A stretch of 64,000 nt of DNA. It comes from Spongiibacter tropicus DSM 19543 (GTDB lineage: Bacteria > Pseudomonadota > Gammaproteobacteria > Pseudomonadales > Spongiibacteraceae). The notes below the pieces were generated by a model that was given only the letters and a program-made list of their open reading frames with translations, searched no databases and was not told the DNA's origin. The stretch covers positions 124,001 through 188,000 of the forward strand of contig NZ_ATUS01000001.1 of NCBI RefSeq assembly GCF_000420325.1. The letters are read 5' to 3'. This document shows positions 62,262 through 64,000 of this stretch, in pieces. A program made the translations under genes and the position numbers. The first letter of the stretch is position 1; each line of letters starts with the position of its first letter.

Positions 62262-62540
62262 ATGTTGCTGCTCGTCAGTCACGCTAGCAAGCTCCACTTG
62301 GCCTCCGATATTGCACTGACCTCTGTTGTATTCGGCCTGGAGCCCACATTAGTCCTGTGGCCAGCGGTAGCCAGGCGCTTTGCTGATGATGCCCCTCTGA
62401 AAAAGAAGCTGGAAGAGTTTGGCGTATCATCCCTTTTTCAACTCAGTGCGAACAGCGACTGTTCACCAGACATCCCTGTCATCGACGCACATCAAATCAC
62501 CACCTTGATGACACAGCAACAAAAGGTACAGAGCTTTTGA
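62262..62540 (+). CDS. tusC: TusC
   Basis: 92 residues of the DsrF/TusC family (PTLVLWPAVARRFADDAPLKKKLEEFG), shorter than the usual 119. It begins directly after the tusD stop. Structural subunit of TusBCD. Confidence 0.85.
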   Translation: MLLLVSHASKLHLASDIALTSVVFGLEPTLVLWPAVARRFADDAPLKKKLEEFGVSSLFQLSANSDCSPDIPVIDAHQITTLMTQQQKVQSF

Positions 62541-62770
62541 GCTGTCTTCACCTGATACAAAGCGATACCGGTTTCCAACATGCGCAGGCGGTGGTGAATG
62601 ATGGCGACACCATTGTGCTGTTTCCGTTAGCCGGCCAACCCAAGCTCACAATATCTCCGACGATTTCGATCTATCAGCTCAAAGACAGCGGCCTGCCAGA
62701 CATCCCTGTCATCAGCGATACCGAATTTATTGCGCTCTGTTGCCACCACCAGCAGGTGCTGAGCTGGTAA
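62537..62770 (+). CDS. tusB: TusB
   Basis: 77 residues of the DsrH/TusB family: HLIQSDTGFQHAQAVVNDGDTIVLFPLAG and ISDTEFIALCCHHQQVLSW. The start is TTG at 62537, overlapping the tusC stop. It is shorter than E. coli TusB (95). tusE, often next, is absent here. Confidence 0.82.
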   Translation: MSCLHLIQSDTGFQHAQAVVNDGDTIVLFPLAGQPKLTISPTISIYQLKDSGLPDIPVISDTEFIALCCHHQQVLSW

Positions 62771-62802
62771 AATCCGCTTTTAAGCAATTCTAGGGCACCA
62801 GC

Positions 62803-63789
62803 ATGAGTGAACATCCCTTTGCCCCCTATGTTCGTATTCTGGGGAAAGGTAAAACCGGCTCCCGCTCACTGAGCATGGACGAAGCCTATGCCGCGATGAA
62901 CATGATCGTGCGTGGTGAAGTGGAAGATGTGCAACTGGGTGCCTTCCTCATGCTACTCCGTGTGAAAGAGGAAAGTCCGGAAGAACTGGCGGGCTTCGTA
63001 CGCGCAGTACGCGATAATATTCCCGCACCGACACTCTCTGTCGACCTCGACTGGGCGAGCTACGCCGGCAAACGCCGCCAACAAGCCTGGTATTTACTTG
63101 CTGCGCTTGCATTGGCTGACAGCGGACTGCGGGTCGTCATGCATGGCGCTGCGGGCCATACCGAAGGCCGTGTTTACAGCGAGCAATTGCTCGCGTCGTT
63201 AGGGGAAACGGTTGTCCAAGACTGGCAGCAGTGCAGCGACGCACTCGACCAGCGCCAATTTTGCTACGTTCCGCTTTCGCTGATGTCACCGCCACTGCAA
63301 CGTATCATTGCCCTGCGCAATCACTTCGGCCTGCGCTCTCCGGTACACAGCCTAGCCCGCCTGCTGAATCCGTTTCGTGCGGAATATTCCATACAGAGCA
63401 TATTTCACCCCGCCTATGCCGAAAGCCACCAGCAAGCGGCGGCGTTGCTTGAACAGCCCCATGCCGTCGTTTTCAAAGGCGAAGCCGGTGAAGCGGAGCG
63501 CAAACCCGAGGCCATTTGCCGCACTCACAGTGTCCATTACGGCGCACTGGGCGAACAAAGCTGGCCGAAGCTGATTGAAGGGCGCCAAGCCTGGCAGGAA
63601 GAAATGAGCAGTGCTCCACTTCGCGCGGCCTGGCGCAACGATGAAATAGACGACTACGGCCGTCAAGCCATCATCGGCACCATAGCCATTGCCCTTCAGC
63701 TACGCGACAGCACCCTCGACCAGCACGCCGCTATGAATGCTGCCGCCGACGTCTGGGCCTCCCGTAACCGTCAACGAATCGATTCATGA
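62803..63789 (+). CDS. TrpD2/YbiB family protein (phosphoribosyltransferase fold)
   Basis: 328 residues similar to anthranilate phosphoribosyltransferase: YAAMNMIVRGEVEDVQLGAFLMLLRVKEES is the N-terminal helical domain, and VVMHGAAGHTEGRVYSEQL stands where TrpD has its GTGGD loop. That loop is changed, and YbiB-type proteins bind nucleic acid and do not make tryptophan. It overlaps the trmA start by 4 bp. Confidence 0.83.
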   Translation: MSEHPFAPYVRILGKGKTGSRSLSMDEAYAAMNMIVRGEVEDVQLGAFLMLLRVKEESPEELAGFVRAVRDNIPAPTLSVDLDWASYAGKRRQQAWYLLAALALADSGLRVVMHGAAGHTEGRVYSEQLLASLGETVVQDWQQCSDALDQRQFCYVPLSLMSPPLQRIIALRNHFGLRSPVHSLARLLNPFRAEYSIQSIFHPAYAESHQQAAALLEQPHAVVFKGEAGEAERKPEAICRTHSVHYGALGEQSWPKLIEGRQAWQEEMSSAPLRAAWRNDEIDDYGRQAIIGTIAIALQLRDSTLDQHAAMNAAADVWASRNRQRIDS

Positions 63790-64000
63790 GCCATTTAAGC
63801 ATCTCCCCAGAAAACTACAGCACATTGCTTGAGCAGAAAGTGGCGCGCTGCCGTGAGCGTTTCAACTCGCTGTCACTGCCCGACCCACAAGTCATTGCCT
63901 CTGCACCTGAGCACTACCGCATGCGCGCGGAATTTCGTATCTGGCATGAGGGCGATGATCTTTACTATGCGATGTTTGATCCCGCTGATCCGAAAACGCC
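63786..64000 (+). CDS. trmA: tRNA (uracil-5-)-methyltransferase TrmA, N-terminal part
   Basis: The reading frame starts at ATG 63786 and runs off the window. YSTLLEQKVARCRERF and ASAPEHYRMRAEFRIWHEGDDLYYAMFDP are the conserved TrmA beginning. TrmA makes T54 in tRNAs using S-adenosylmethionine. Truncated only by the window edge. Confidence 0.92.
   Translation, partial: MSHLSISPENYSTLLEQKVARCRERFNSLSLPDPQVIASAPEHYRMRAEFRIWHEGDDLYYAMFDPADPKT

Overview
The window is a stretch of gammaproteobacterial chromosome, probably a marine or aquatic lineage near Cellvibrionales/Pseudomonadales, carrying one complete-looking P2-like prophage. The chromosomal gene order supports this reading: yceD-rpmF-plsX-fabD-fabG-acpP-fabF-pabC-mltG-tmk-holB-pilZ-tatD, the rluC/rne divergent pair, and yccA-tusDCB. 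The lineage is inferred from gene order and protein style only. No rRNA or other strict marker is present.

Left chromosomal arm (1-23420). Trigger factor and a tRNA-Leu are followed by fadBA, a GH84 glucosaminidase-like gene and gcvT. Next comes a long leftward fatty-acid, cell-wall and DNA-replication cluster running from yceD down to tatD. It includes the 59-codon rpmF and the acpP gene with an internal terminator. maf, a HAD phosphatase and rluC lie between this cluster and rne. RNase E has its own promoter and a leader of about 460 nt.

Prophage (23481-61052, 37.6 kb). It is integrated at the 3' end of a tRNA-Ser(TGA), with a 31-bp duplicated core as attL and attR. GGGAC motifs at 11-bp spacing flank the core on both sides and look like integrase arm sites. 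From the left, the prophage carries int, a lipoprotein gene and a leftward operon made of a palindrome-repeat protein, a BRO-like antirepressor and an Ogr-type zinc finger. That operon is preceded by a C4-type antisense RNA. A HigB/HigA-type toxin-antitoxin pair follows. An 8-kb leftward early operon contains two P22-type antirepressor genes, csrA, a primase-helicase, a DnaN-like sliding clamp and a second Ogr-like finger. The switch region has Cro-like and CI-like regulators, and then come accessory genes including a secreted HNH nuclease. The late half mirrors P2: D U T E' E FII FI, fibre genes, I J W V S R, lysis genes, X L M N O leftward, and P Q rightward. A GC-rich site resembling P2 cos lies beyond Q, then an AT-rich 302-bp inverted-repeat segment, then attR.

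Right chromosomal arm (61053-64000). It holds yccA, tusD, tusC, tusB, a TrpD2-like gene and the start of trmA.

The most unusual content is a set of in-frame palindromes inside the phage regulatory genes. Seven to eight copies form an array in one gene, one perfect 29-bp copy lies in the next gene, and a 26-bp GC-rich palindrome lies in a third. Arm sequences differ between copies, yet each copy stays self-complementary. The array gene and its neighbour lie directly downstream of the C4-like RNA, whose two putative pairing segments have complements in the same leader. Other points are three matching 17-bp boxes upstream of the late operons, a conserved -1 frameshift site between E and E', a phage-borne clamp and CsrA, and a tail fibre with an SGNH esterase domain.
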